Positions 7,979 through 16,963 of a DNA stretch of 64,000 nt are shown here, piece by piece. Numbering within the stretch: the first letter of the stretch is position 1; each line of letters begins with the position of its first letter. Position numbers and translations under genes: made by a program. The DNA lies in contig NC_016887.1 in NCBI RefSeq assembly GCF_000284035.1, positions 5,952,001 through 6,016,000 of the forward strand, read 5' to 3'. The notes beneath the pieces were generated by a model that was given only the letters and a program-made list of their open reading frames with translations, searched no databases and had not been told where the DNA came from. Source of the stretch: Nocardia cyriacigeorgica GUH-2 (lineage in GTDB: Bacteria; Actinomycetota; Actinomycetes; Mycobacteriales; Mycobacteriaceae).

Positions 7979-10663
7979 CTATTGCGTCGGCTGGTCCTCG
8001 CTGCCGGCGTCGGCGAAGGCGCGGGCGTAGCGGGTGCCTGCGAGCAGGAGCAGGACGCCGACGATCAGGAAGGCGGCCACGCGCACCAGGCCGTCGAGGG
8101 TGGCCAGGTCGAACAGGAACAGTTTGGCCAGGGCGGCCGCGGTGACCAGCAGGCCGGAGCCGAGGGCCAGTTTGGCCACGGCCGGTGAGCGGGACAGTTT
8201 GCGCAGGCCGTAGAGCAGCGCGGCGGTGGCGGCGACCATCCAGGTGATGGTGGCGGCACTGTGGCCGATGAGGAATCCGTCGGCGGCGCCGGAGGAAACG
8301 CCGATCGACACCGTCGCCGCCGTCACCGCGTACAGGCCGGCCAGGCTCCCGGCCACCCAGACCACCGCATCGGCGATATCGCCGCTGATCGCGGGCAGCC
8401 TGCGCACGGCCCACACGCCCACCACCACGACCGCGAGGGCGAGCAGCGCGGCCAGCAGGGTCGCGATGCCGAGCTGTTCCTCGGCGAACCGTTGCACCGC
8501 AAGGGTTTCCGGCGACGCGCTGTCGAGGAATACCAGCGCCGCGAGAGCGGCGAACATCGCGCCGAGGCCGGCGGCCACCGCATTGCGCAACTGTCCGGCG
8601 ACGCCGAGGAAGCCGAGGGCGACCAGGAACAGCGCGGTCGGCAGGGTTTGCACGGTCGTCACGCCGATGCACGCCTCCAGCAGCGCGAACGAGCCGGCGA
8701 CGGCAGCGGTGATCGCGGTGTGCGGCGGAATGAACTGACGCAGTCGTTGATTCTGTACAACGGCGGTCGCGGCCACGGCCAGCAACACCGCGGCGAAGAG
8801 TCCGGCGATGAGCACCGAGGTGCGGCGCTCGAACATCACCGGCGCGGCCAGCAGCGGCGTGGCCGCCATCGCGAGGGTGATGGTGGCGGTGAAGTCGCCG
8901 ACCCGTTCCCGCACCGCGAGCACCGCGCCCACCAGTCCGACGGCGGCGATCGCCACCGCGGCGGTGAGCAGCCAGTACAGCCGGGCCCGCTCGGGCTCGT
9001 CGAAGGTGGCCACGGTGATCGCGGCCAGCGTGGCCAGCACCGCCGGCGCCGTCCGGATGACGTGCAGGATCGGCCAGTTGCGCGCCAATTGCACTGGTAC
9101 ACAAGCGGCTTGCAACACGATGAGGAAACCGAGCAGCGCCAGTTCCACGGTGACCACCGGCGACAGCACCGCAGCCCCGGCCACCACCAACACGGCGAGC
9201 GTCTGCGAATTCCACCGCATCGCCAACCACACCCCCGCCGCCGCGACCGCCGACGCCAGCACCAACCCCGCCACCGGCGGCAACCACTCGTACACCGTGG
9301 TCACCCCGACCACATTCAGATACCCGCCCGCGATACCGGTGGCCGCCAACGCGATTCCACCGACCTGCCCGCCACTACGCCCATACACCCGCACGCCTGC
9401 CGCCACCAGCGCCGCCGAGAACACCACACCGGTCACCACCCGAGGCACCGGCCCGAAGAACCCCGCCTGCGCCGCCAGCACCAGCAGCATCACCACCCCG
9501 ATCAACGTCACCCCGACCCCCGCCACCGCCAACACCCGGCTGATCACCCCCTCCTGCTGCCACCACGGCGTCCGCTTCACCCGCTCCGGCGGCCGCCACG
9601 CCGCCCCCACCGGCGCACCCCACCCCCGCCCGACCGGCGGAACCCCACGCGCACTCGGCGGAACCCCATACGCCACCCCGGACCCCCACCCGCCCGGTGC
9701 GAAACGCTCACCCGCAGGCGGATACCCACCCGTCTGCGGCACATACGCCCCGGCCGGCGGAACTCCGGTCCTCGGCACCCCACCAGCCGCCTGCGCACCA
9801 GCGGCCGCCCGATCTCCGCCCGCCTGCGGCACCCCACTGGCATCCGGCGGACCAACGGCCACCCGATCGCCGCCCGCCTGCGGCACCCGACCGGCACTCG
9901 ACGTACCGCTCGCACCCGGCGTACCGGTAGCGCCGGGCACAGGAGTGCCCGACATCTCGGCCGCTGACGACGTTCCGGCGGCGCCCGACTCCCCGGTCGC
10001 GCCCGGCGTCCCAGCGCGCGGCGGCACAGTAACGCCCGAGGACCCTGTCGCTGCCGACGTCCCGGTCGCGGCCCACGGAACGGACCCGCCCGGCGTCCCG
10101 ATAGATCCCGGCGGCACTGTTGCGTCCGGCGTCCCGGCAGCACCCGACTCCGCGGCCGCGACTGATGGCACCGAAGCGCCCGGCATCGCTGTGACGTCGG
10201 CCGGAGCGGTGGCCTCGGACCCGGCAGCGGCACCCGGCATCCCACTGGCGCCCGACGCAGCGGCCGAGCTGGTCGCTGCGGTTTCGGCGCGCGCTTCAGC
10301 AGCCCGCCCCGCGCCGGTAGACGCGTTGGTGTTCGGTGCCACGCCGCGCCGCGAGCCACCGGTCGACTCCTCGCCGGTCCGCATGTCGCCGGCCGATGCC
10401 TCACGGGCTCGCGCATCGGTCGGCGCCATGCCAGTTTGCACGTCGCCGGTTTCCGCGACGCCGGTGCGCGACTCACCCGCCCGCGCTTCACCCTCCACAG
10501 CGCTCGCGGCCGACGAGTCCTCAGCGCGCCGCCCCGCCCGCTCCGACGCAACCTGGCATCGCAAAACCTCCAGGTCGCGCCCCAACGCCCACATCTGGTT
10601 GCCGAGCGTCTCGAACTCTCCCGACAACCGCGAGATCAGCACCGGATCAATAGCTGTACCCAT
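7979..10663 (-). CDS. DUF2339 polytopic membrane protein
   Basis: An 894-residue protein. The first 40 residues resemble a short coiled coil (LSGEFETLGNQMWALGRDLEVL). Residues about 45-345 are low-complexity Ala/Gly/Thr/Pro with degenerate repeats (VPQAGGDR, GTPGA). From about residue 365 (WWQQEGVISRVLAVAG) the protein is a dense series of transmembrane helices characteristic of DUF2339. The family's function is unknown; a cell-envelope role is often presumed. It converges on mmpL3, from which a hairpin separates it. The low-complexity segment lies inside the single open frame, so its length may vary between strains. Confidence 0.8.
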   Translation of the reverse strand: MGTAIDPVLISRLSGEFETLGNQMWALGRDLEVLRCQVASERAGRRAEDSSAASAVEGEARAGESRTGVAETGDVQTGMAPTDARAREASAGDMRTGEESTGGSRRGVAPNTNASTGAGRAAEARAETAATSSAAASGASGMPGAAAGSEATAPADVTAMPGASVPSVAAAESGAAGTPDATVPPGSIGTPGGSVPWAATGTSAATGSSGVTVPPRAGTPGATGESGAAGTSSAAEMSGTPVPGATGTPGASGTSSAGRVPQAGGDRVAVGPPDASGVPQAGGDRAAAGAQAAGGVPRTGVPPAGAYVPQTGGYPPAGERFAPGGWGSGVAYGVPPSARGVPPVGRGWGAPVGAAWRPPERVKRTPWWQQEGVISRVLAVAGVGVTLIGVVMLLVLAAQAGFFGPVPRVVTGVVFSAALVAAGVRVYGRSGGQVGGIALAATGIAGGYLNVVGVTTVYEWLPPVAGLVLASAVAAAGVWLAMRWNSQTLAVLVVAGAAVLSPVVTVELALLGFLIVLQAACVPVQLARNWPILHVIRTAPAVLATLAAITVATFDEPERARLYWLLTAAVAIAAVGLVGAVLAVRERVGDFTATITLAMAATPLLAAPVMFERRTSVLIAGLFAAVLLAVAATAVVQNQRLRQFIPPHTAITAAVAGSFALLEACIGVTTVQTLPTALFLVALGFLGVAGQLRNAVAAGLGAMFAALAALVFLDSASPETLAVQRFAEEQLGIATLLAALLALAVVVVGVWAVRRLPAISGDIADAVVWVAGSLAGLYAVTAATVSIGVSSGAADGFLIGHSAATITWMVAATAALLYGLRKLSRSPAVAKLALGSGLLVTAAALAKLFLFDLATLDGLVRVAAFLIVGVLLLLAGTRYARAFADAGSEDQPTQ

Positions 10664-10776
10664 GCTTGCAATGCTCGACCGCGCACACCGGAGAAGGCAT
10701 GAGTAGAAACCCTCGTCGGCTTCGAAGATCTACGCGATATCGCAGACGGCCGCGTGGCAGCCCGGACGACAGAGGC

Positions 10777-11232
10777 TTATCCAGCAGCCCCGGAGACCGG
10801 GACCGCGATGACGTCGACGATCCGCTCGAGGCCCGCATAGTCCTTGGGGTTTGTGGTGAACAGCGGCAACTGCTCCGCGGCTGCTGTTGCGGCGATCAGG
10901 AGGTCGGCGGTTCTGCCCCGCGGCTTGCGACCGATCGCGATCACAGCGGCGTATATGCGCCCGTACACTCGGGCCGCTTCTACATCGAAGGGGATCGGAT
11001 CGAATTCGCTCTCGGCACGCTGGAGCACTTCCAGGCGTCGGGCACGTTCTTCGTGCTCGTCGTAGTCCTGTTGCTCCGCGTTGCTCCGGACAGCATGCGG
11101 CCCCGCCGACAACTCGGCCAAGGTGACGGCGCTGATCGCCATCTGTGCGGGCAGCGTCTCAGGGTCGATATGCCGGCGCAGGATCAGAACATTGGTATCG
11201 ACAATTCCGATCGCCGGGATATCACCGGTCAT
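10777..11232 (-). CDS. vapC: VapC-type PIN-domain toxin
   Basis: A 151-residue PIN-domain ribonuclease, the toxin of a type II toxin-antitoxin pair. Acidic active-site residues are visible at D12 (IVDTNVLI), E40 (TLAELSAG) and D110 (RTADLLIAATA), followed by TTNPKDY, the usual order for VapC. The ATG at 11232 lies inside the end of the antitoxin gene (11-base overlap), which decides the start and implies coupled translation. VapC toxins typically cleave initiator tRNA or rRNA; the target here cannot be predicted. Confidence 0.9.
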   Translation of the reverse strand: MTGDIPAIGIVDTNVLILRRHIDPETLPAQMAISAVTLAELSAGPHAVRSNAEQQDYDEHEERARRLEVLQRAESEFDPIPFDVEAARVYGRIYAAVIAIGRKPRGRTADLLIAATAAAEQLPLFTTNPKDYAGLERIVDVIAVPVSGAAG

Positions 11233-11485
11233 ATGGGCTGCTCGGCTCGCTATCGGCCACTGCGTCCAGGTCGGCCCGGAACAACGCCGCATCGACCACC
11301 GGCGCATTCCGCGACATCGCAGCGAAGTCGGCTCGGCTGACGAAGCGGCGCCGCCGACGGAGCGGAATCAGCTCGCCGATCTGATGACCGTCGCGGGTCA
11401 CCGTGAACGACCGCCCGTGTTCGACGGCGTCCATGATCTCTTTCGACCGGTTGCGCAGGTCGCGCTGAGTGATCTCGGGCTGCAT
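11222..11485 (-). CDS. vapB: VapB-type antitoxin (Phd/YefM-like)
   Basis: An 87-residue antitoxin located immediately before and overlapping vapC. The N-terminal MQPEITQRDLRNRSKEIMD and FTVTRDGHQIGELIPL segments match the Phd/YefM DNA-binding fold. The C-terminal part, rich in Arg, Asp and Ala, would wrap the toxin. Such complexes normally repress their own promoter, expected just above 11485. Confidence 0.9.
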   Translation of the reverse strand: MQPEITQRDLRNRSKEIMDAVEHGRSFTVTRDGHQIGELIPLRRRRRFVSRADFAAMSRNAPVVDAALFRADLDAVADSEPSSPYDR

Positions 11486-11536
11486 AAGCCCACGATACCC
11501 GCGTATAGCACCGTGCGCCACGGTGTAGCACACACC

Positions 11537-12235
11537 TCAGAACCCCATGATCTTGCGCCAGTTCGACATGAACGGGTGTTTGGCGGTGACGGAGCCGAAG
11601 CGGGTGCGGCCGTGGACGATGAGGTGGAGGCGGCCGATGGGTGGGCCGGTGCGGACCTTGTTGGTGGCGCTGGAGCCGACCAGGTCGAGGCCGTTGAGGT
11701 CGACGGTGGCCTCGCTGGGGACGATCAAGGTGAGCCCGGTGGCGTAGTCGTCGACGTGCAGCTCAACCACCTGCGTGGCCATGATCGCCTCGGTGAAATC
11801 CAGGGTGACCGAGGAGAGCACATTGTTGGTGTGCAGCACCGGCGCGACCTGCCAGGGTCCGCGGCGGCTGAGGGTGGACAACCTGCCTCGGATGACGTTG
11901 CCCGGATGCTGCGGCATCGGCGCGAGGGGCGGCGCGGACGGTCCGGCTAGCGGGCGCGGCGCGTTGACGAAGTCGGTGGACGGGGCGGCGGGCTGCCCGA
12001 CCAGCCGCACCCCGGGCAGGTCGATGAGCACGGAGTTCAGTTCGCCGCGGGTCTTGGCGGCCAGCGCCGTATCCATCCGCTCGGTGAACTCCCCCAGCGA
12101 CAGCATCCCCAGCCCGACGGCACGTTGCAGCAGCTCACCCACGTGTTCCCGTTCGGCATCGGAGACCCGCAGGTCACGATCGCCCACCGGACCGCCGGAG
12201 CCGAGACCTGATGAAACCGAATCGGGGCCGCCCAT
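11537..12235 (-). CDS. DUF1707 domain protein
   Basis: A 232-residue protein. The N-terminal DUF1707 module (residues about 22-72) is recognisable by LRVSDAEREHVGELLQRAVGLGMLSLGEFTERMD. A Pro/Ala linker follows, then a C-terminal beta-rich region resembling the LiaF-type cell-wall-stress fold (HPGNVIRGRLSTLSRRGPW, VELHVDDYATGLTLIVP). The role is unknown. It is the last gene of a minus-strand run downstream of a two-component system. A 25-bp tandem repeat lies between its start and the response-regulator stop, so it may be expressed separately. Confidence 0.8.
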   Translation of the reverse strand: MGGPDSVSSGLGSGGPVGDRDLRVSDAEREHVGELLQRAVGLGMLSLGEFTERMDTALAAKTRGELNSVLIDLPGVRLVGQPAAPSTDFVNAPRPLAGPSAPPLAPMPQHPGNVIRGRLSTLSRRGPWQVAPVLHTNNVLSSVTLDFTEAIMATQVVELHVDDYATGLTLIVPSEATVDLNGLDLVGSSATNKVRTGPPIGRLHLIVHGRTRFGSVTAKHPFMSNWRKIMGF

Positions 12236-12328
12236 GCGTCCGAGGTTACCGAGAAAGCGCCCGGTGCGGCATCGGGGCGATCCCCGATTCCGCCGCACGC
12301 GACATCCTCCGGAAGTCGTACGCGCGCG

Positions 12329-12453
12329 AGCTGCCGCGGCCGCGCACCCCACCCGCTGCCGCGGCCGCGCACCCCACCCGCTGCCGCGGCCGCGCACCCC
12401 ACCCGCTGCCGCGTCGGCGCACGACACCCGCTGCTGCGCCAGCGCACGGCACC
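12329..12453. repeat. Five-unit 25-bp tandem repeat
   Basis: The 25-bp unit (begins CGCTGCCGCGGCCGCG) occurs at 12329 (first two bases differ), 12354, 12379, 12404 and 12429. Units 2 and 3 are identical and units 4-5 diverge. The intact units each hold overlapping CCGCGG and GCGGCCGC palindromes. The array is in the 256-bp gap between the response-regulator stop (12492) and the DUF1707 start (12235). No gene is supported there. Confidence 0.9.
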
Positions 12454-12491
12454 GCGACGTCCCGGCCGCCGCCGTGCGCAATCCTTCCGCC

Positions 12492-13148
12492 CTACTCCAA
12501 CCCCTGCTCGATCGCATACCGCGTCAACTCGACCCGATTGGCCAGCTGCAACTTCCGCAACGTCGCCTGCACATGGTTCTCCACCGTGCGATGCGACAAC
12601 CCCAGCCGCGAGGCGATCTGCTTGGCCGACAACCCCTTCGCCACCATCCGCAGCACCTCGGTTTCCCGCTCGGTGAGCGCGGGCCGCGGCGGCGTCGCCG
12701 GATCGGCGGGCGCGGTGGCGATGCGTCGGTACTCACCGAGCACCAGCCCTGCCAGCCCAGGCGTGAACACCGCTTGACCGGCCGCGGTCGCGCGCACGGC
12801 ATCGCGCAGTTCCGCTGACGACGCGCTCTTCACCAGGTATCCGGTGGCGCCGGCCTTGATCGCGTCGAGCACATCGTCGCGTTCGGCCGACGCCGACAGC
12901 ACCAGCACCCGGCTCTCCGGCGAGACCCGCAGCACTTCCGCGGTGGCCTGGGCGCCGTTGCCGTCGGGTAGCTGCATGTCCATCAGCACCACGTGGGGTC
13001 GCACGGCGGCGGCTCGCCGGGTCGCCGCGCCCACACCGTCGGCGGTGGCCACGACCTCGAATCCGGATTCGGTCAGATCCCGGGAGACGCCGTCGCGCCA
13101 CATCGGGTGGTCGTCCACCACCATCACGGTGATCGCGTCCTCGCTCAT
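12492..13148 (-). CDS. NarL/LuxR-family response regulator
   Basis: A 218-residue response regulator. The receiver domain has the acidic pair D12-D13 and phospho-acceptor D57 in VVLMDMQLPDGNG, with the conserved Lys in YLVKSASS. The C-terminal LuxR helix-turn-helix is clear: LTERETEVLRMVAKGLSAKQIA and GLSHRTVENHV. The gene begins 24 bases after the stop of the partner sensor kinase, so the two form one signalling unit. The signal and targets are not evident; the cell envelope is a reasonable guess because all neighbours are membrane or envelope genes. Confidence 0.95.
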   Translation of the reverse strand: MSEDAITVMVVDDHPMWRDGVSRDLTESGFEVVATADGVGAATRRAAAVRPHVVLMDMQLPDGNGAQATAEVLRVSPESRVLVLSASAERDDVLDAIKAGATGYLVKSASSAELRDAVRATAAGQAVFTPGLAGLVLGEYRRIATAPADPATPPRPALTERETEVLRMVAKGLSAKQIASRLGLSHRTVENHVQATLRKLQLANRVELTRYAIEQGLE

Positions 13149-13172
13149 CCGATACCTCCCTCGTCGCAGTGC

Positions 13173-14348
13173 TCAGCCACGTGGCACCCGGAACTCCCAT
13201 TCGGTGCCGAAGCCGACACCACCGGTCTCCTCGGTCAGCAGCTCCGCCGTGCCGCCCAGCGCCTCGATCCGGCCGACGATGGAGCGCGAAACCCCCATCC
13301 GCCCTTCGCGTTCGGCCTCGGCGAGTCGGCCCGGCGCGATGCCGACGCCGTCGTCGCGCACGCTGACGATCACCTCGTCACCGGTGTCTTCCAGCAGCAC
13401 ATAGGCTTTCGCGTCCGGGCCGGCGTGCAGCGCGACGTTCGACAGCGCCGTGGTCACGGCCGCCGCGATCTCACCGGCCGCCCAGCGCCCGACCGGCACC
13501 GGATCGCCCGGCGTCGACACAAACACGCTGGGCGTGGCATGTTCGGTGAGCAGCGGCCGCAGGTCGACTTCCGTCCCGCCTTCGTCGGCGCGGGCGCCCT
13601 GCTCGGAGATCAGTACCCGCAACGCCACTTCCTGTTCGCCGGCCCGCTGCGCCAGTTCCGCGGTGGGCCCGCCGATTTCGGTGCCGCGCCGTTTGATGTA
13701 GCTCAGGACTTGCAGGACGCCGTCGTGCACCTGACGGGCCAGCCGTTCACGTTCCTCGGTCGCCGCCGTCAGCCGCACCGCCCGTTCCAGCTGACGTTGC
13801 GCGGTGCGCGCGGTATTGGCGGCGAGCCCGAGCGCCAGCCCCACCGACACCAGCACCGGCGCGGTCGCGTCGGTCCACACGTCCTGCCCCCACTGGTCGC
13901 GCACGGTGATGCTGGCGGCGGCGATGAGCATGCCCGAGCCCACCCCGAACAGCGGCCCGCGCAGGATCGCCGCCGAGATCACCGCATTGGTCGCCCACAG
14001 CGTCGTCGGCAGGGTCTGATGCCCGTGGTACCAGTCGTAATCGGCGACCAGCCGGGTCGCGGCCATCAGCGCGATCACCACCACGTGGTCGCCGAGCACC
14101 ACCCAGCCGCGCAGCCGGATGGCGTCGGGGAAATGCCACTGCGACAACATGATCGCCGAGATCCCCGACCACACCGCCATCGACGCGATCAGCACCCAGC
14201 TCAGCCGCTGATTGTCGTAGTAGGGCACCGATGCGACCTGCTGGCCCACCGCGTACAGCAACGTCACCAGCCGGAACGCCTGCGCGGCCCGCCACAGCGG
14301 TGCGGTGGCGGTGTCGGCGGAGCTCAGCTCAGTCGGGTGTCGCATCAT
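13173..14348 (-). CDS. HisKA_3-type sensor histidine kinase, DUF5931/MacS-like
   Basis: A 391-residue sensor kinase. The first half holds about five to six membrane helices with little extracytoplasmic sequence, as in DUF5931-type sensors. The dimerisation/phospho-acceptor helix has His208 in ERLARQVHDGVLQVL, and the ATPase domain shows TALSNVALHAG and DDGVGIAP. The start is uncertain (ATG at 14348 or 14345); both overlap the upstream permease stop by about 20 bases, implying coupling. The partner is the response regulator downstream. Confidence 0.9.
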   Translation of the reverse strand: MMRHPTELSSADTATAPLWRAAQAFRLVTLLYAVGQQVASVPYYDNQRLSWVLIASMAVWSGISAIMLSQWHFPDAIRLRGWVVLGDHVVVIALMAATRLVADYDWYHGHQTLPTTLWATNAVISAAILRGPLFGVGSGMLIAAASITVRDQWGQDVWTDATAPVLVSVGLALGLAANTARTAQRQLERAVRLTAATEERERLARQVHDGVLQVLSYIKRRGTEIGGPTAELAQRAGEQEVALRVLISEQGARADEGGTEVDLRPLLTEHATPSVFVSTPGDPVPVGRWAAGEIAAAVTTALSNVALHAGPDAKAYVLLEDTGDEVIVSVRDDGVGIAPGRLAEAEREGRMGVSRSIVGRIEALGGTAELLTEETGGVGFGTEWEFRVPRG

Positions 14349-15645
14349 CGCGGGTCCCGGCGTCATCGGCCGCATCCGGTTTGTCCGCGCCGGGCTTCGC
14401 GCCGAGCTTGCGCTGCGCCTCGGCCAGCATGGCACCGACATCGAACCGGCCCGGCTCGGGCACATCCGGCTCGGCCGAATACAACCGCCCGCCCTCCTCG
14501 TCGGTGCGCAGCTCTTCGAGCAGCTCCTCCGGGTCCTCGGCCAGCAGTGACCGGATCGCGGTGTTCATCACCGCGACGAACGGCACCGCCAGCAGACCAC
14601 CCGCGATCCCGCCGAGCACCACGCCAGCGGTGATCGCCAGCACTACCGCCAGCGGGTGGATGCTCACCGCCCGGCCCAGCAGCAGCGGTTGCAGGACATG
14701 CCCCTCCAGCTGCATCACCGCGATGATGATGCCGAGCACGATCAGCGCCGTCACCAGGCCTTTGGTCACCAGCGCGATGAACACCGCGACGAACCCGGCC
14801 AGGAACGCACCGATGATCGGGATGAAGGCGCCGACGAACACCAGCGAGGCCAGCGGCAACGCCAGCGGTACTCCGAGGATCGCCAGTCCGGCACCGATAC
14901 CGATCGCATCGACAGCGGCCACCGCCACCGTCGCCCGCACGAACCCGACCAGCGAGCCGAAGCCCAGCTCACCGGCGGTGCGCACGCGCTGCCGATGCGG
15001 GGTCGGCACGATCCGGGTAACGAAATGCCAGATCTGATCGCCGCTGTAGAGGAAGAAGATGAGGATGAACAGCGTCAGGAAGGTGCCGGTGAGGATGTGG
15101 CCGATCACCGTCGCGGTGGTGAGCGCCCCGCTGGTCAGCTCGTCCTGATTGGACTGGATGGCCTTGACCGCGGTGTCGCCGGCGCTGCGGATCTGGTCTT
15201 CGCTGAGGTGGATCGGCCCGTTGATCAGCCAGTCCTGCACCTCTTTGATGCTGTTGGTGAACTGATCGGTCAGCTGCGGCACGCCCTCGACGAACTGCTC
15301 CACCACGAAGGTGAGAATCCCCGCGACCAGCCCGAGCGAGCCGACCAGCACCACGAACACTCCGACCGAGCGCGCGATCCCCAGCCGCTGCATCCAGTCC
15401 ACCAGCGGCGCCAGCAGCGCGGCCGCCAGCAGTGCGATGGCCAGCGGAATCACCACCGTCGCCAACCGCTGCACCACCATGGCGAGCACCGCGACCAGCG
15501 CGAAGATGACGAGTAGCCGCCACGCCCATTCCGCGCTCACCCGGACGATCGGATGCACCGCGTCGGCCGCGGCCGGCGCTCTCCCCTCCCGCTGTGCCGC
15601 CGTCTCCGGCGTCGATCCCGCGGAACCTGACTTCGGCTCGGTCAC
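14329..15645 (-). CDS. AI-2E family transporter (UPF0118)
   Basis: A 438-residue permease. A short hydrophilic N-terminus leads into about eight membrane helices with the typical AI-2E arrangement (VVIPLAIALLAAALLAPLVDWMQRLG and GHVLQPLLLGRAVSIHPLAVV), then a charged cytoplasmic tail. The GTG at 15645 is chosen because the reading frame upstream is not protein-like. Transport substrate is unknown. A member of the same family adjoins mmpL3 in M. tuberculosis (Rv0205, from memory). It heads an operon with the two-component genes. Confidence 0.85.
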   Translation of the reverse strand: MTEPKSGSAGSTPETAAQREGRAPAAADAVHPIVRVSAEWAWRLLVIFALVAVLAMVVQRLATVVIPLAIALLAAALLAPLVDWMQRLGIARSVGVFVVLVGSLGLVAGILTFVVEQFVEGVPQLTDQFTNSIKEVQDWLINGPIHLSEDQIRSAGDTAVKAIQSNQDELTSGALTTATVIGHILTGTFLTLFILIFFLYSGDQIWHFVTRIVPTPHRQRVRTAGELGFGSLVGFVRATVAVAAVDAIGIGAGLAILGVPLALPLASLVFVGAFIPIIGAFLAGFVAVFIALVTKGLVTALIVLGIIIAVMQLEGHVLQPLLLGRAVSIHPLAVVLAITAGVVLGGIAGGLLAVPFVAVMNTAIRSLLAEDPEELLEELRTDEEGGRLYSAEPDVPEPGRFDVGAMLAEAQRKLGAKPGADKPDAADDAGTRDDATPD

Positions 15646-15727
15646 GCTGCCGAGCTTATCGGCGCAACCGCGCCGCGCAGAGGATAGATGTTCGAAACGC
15701 CGAATCGATGAGAAGCCGGACAGGTAC

Positions 15728-16747
15728 TCAGATTGATCGGGTCCGGCCGGCCCGCTGGTTGCGACGGAAGGTGTCGGGGCTCTGGCCGGTCCATCGGTGG
15801 AAGGCGCGGCGCAGGGCCCGGGCATCGGTGTAGCCGAGGCGGGTGGCGACCGCACGGACGGGAAGGTCGGTGTCGCGCAAGAGTTCGGTGGCGTAGTCGT
15901 GGCGCACGAGTTCGACTTCGGCCCGCCAGCGGGTGCCGTGGTCGCCGAGGCGGCGTTGCAGGGTGCGGGGGCTCTTGGCCAGCCGATGGGCGACGGTGTC
16001 GAGGCTGAGGTCGTCGCGGTGCAGGGCGTCGATCATCGCGGCGCGGAGTTGGTCGCGCCAATTGGGCGCCATCCGCGCGGAGGCGATGGTCAGTTCGGCG
16101 TAGTGGCGCATGATCCGGCCGACTTGGGGGTCGGCGCCGAGGGGCAGCGGGCCGGGGTCCCGGAACGTGATTTCGGTGTGTGGAGCGCCGAATTCGATAT
16201 TCCGCGTGCCGAATTCGTCCACCAGGTATTGGTGGCTGCCGCGGACGCGATGCTTGAAGGTCACCCGCACCGGGATGATCCGCTGCCGGGTGGCCTCACG
16301 GGCCCGGCGCAGCAGCAGCGCCTGCGCGAATTCCTCGGTGGGTCCGAAAGCGATATCGCCCGCGTCCACCCGGCGGACGGTGATCAACTGCCCGTCCTCG
16401 CTCACCTCGCCGGCGATATCGGGCGCGGTGACGACCGCGCGCAACTCCGACGCGGCGCGGAGTCCGTCGGTCAGTGTGGGTGCCGTGCCGATGAGGTAGT
16501 CCCACACGTGCAGGCTGCCCGGCTTCGCGGTGCCGGCGACGAGCAGTCCGACGGTAGGTCCCGCGGTGGCCGCGGCCAGCTCCCACATTCGGAGCGCCGA
16601 GTCGAGCGGCACCCGGATCAGGTCCTCGCCGAGCAGAGCTGGATCCAGGCCCGGTAGCCGGTCGAGTTCCGCCCGTGCCACGCCCCCGCACAACACGGTC
16701 GTCCGAATCAGTCGGGCCAACTGCGCCGACACCGTGCCGTCCAACAT
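15728..16747 (-). CDS. AraC-family transcriptional regulator
   Basis: A 339-residue regulator. The N-terminal two thirds match the arabinose-binding-like domain found in OruR/ArgR-type AraC proteins (VWDYLIGTAPTLTDGLRAASEL). The C-terminal double helix-turn-helix is visible in LSLDTVAHRLAKSPRTLQRRL and PVRAVATRLGYTDARALRRAFHRWTG. It is divergent from the NAD(P)-binding gene at 16964, which it probably controls. A perfect 14-bp palindrome sits just upstream of its start. Confidence 0.92.
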   Translation of the reverse strand: MLDGTVSAQLARLIRTTVLCGGVARAELDRLPGLDPALLGEDLIRVPLDSALRMWELAAATAGPTVGLLVAGTAKPGSLHVWDYLIGTAPTLTDGLRAASELRAVVTAPDIAGEVSEDGQLITVRRVDAGDIAFGPTEEFAQALLLRRAREATRQRIIPVRVTFKHRVRGSHQYLVDEFGTRNIEFGAPHTEITFRDPGPLPLGADPQVGRIMRHYAELTIASARMAPNWRDQLRAAMIDALHRDDLSLDTVAHRLAKSPRTLQRRLGDHGTRWRAEVELVRHDYATELLRDTDLPVRAVATRLGYTDARALRRAFHRWTGQSPDTFRRNQRAGRTRSI

Positions 16748-16759
16748 CGTCGGGATGGT

Positions 16760-16773
16760 AACGGACGTCCGTT
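16760..16773. promoter_or_regulatory. Perfect 14-bp palindrome upstream of the AraC-type gene
   Basis: AACGGACGTCCGTT is a perfect palindrome 13 bases upstream of the regulator start codon, inside the 216-bp divergent gap. The position suits a repressor or autoregulatory site, although AraC proteins more often bind direct repeats. Confidence 0.4.
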
Positions 16774-16963
16774 GCGCCTCTGCTGACGTCGCGAGCGCTG
16801 CACGGTGGCGCGTTCGGTCCGCTGAATGGCAGGTCGGGTCCTCCCGGTAGCACCCGGACAGGCCATATGTTCATGACGGCGCGACCGGATCGACCGTCCG
16901 CCGCTCATCCCCTACACCCCGCTCATCAGTCGATTCGTCGATGATTCGACCAAGGAGAACATC

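Noticed and set aside
8261..10706. Long plus-strand frames opposite the DUF2339 gene
   Set aside because: Low-complexity Pro/Arg/His shadows of the Ala/Gly-coding strand, with no recognisable domain or ribosome-binding site.
10666..11950. Plus-strand frames opposite the VapBC and DUF1707 genes
   Set aside because: They lack domain similarity, while the minus strand carries complete toxin-antitoxin genes with the expected overlap.
12037..12452. Open frames across the 25-bp repeat that would extend the DUF1707 protein or make a separate Arg/Gly/Ala-rich protein
   Set aside because: The encoded sequence is just the GC-rich repeat translated; the DUF1707 family N-terminus begins at 12235.
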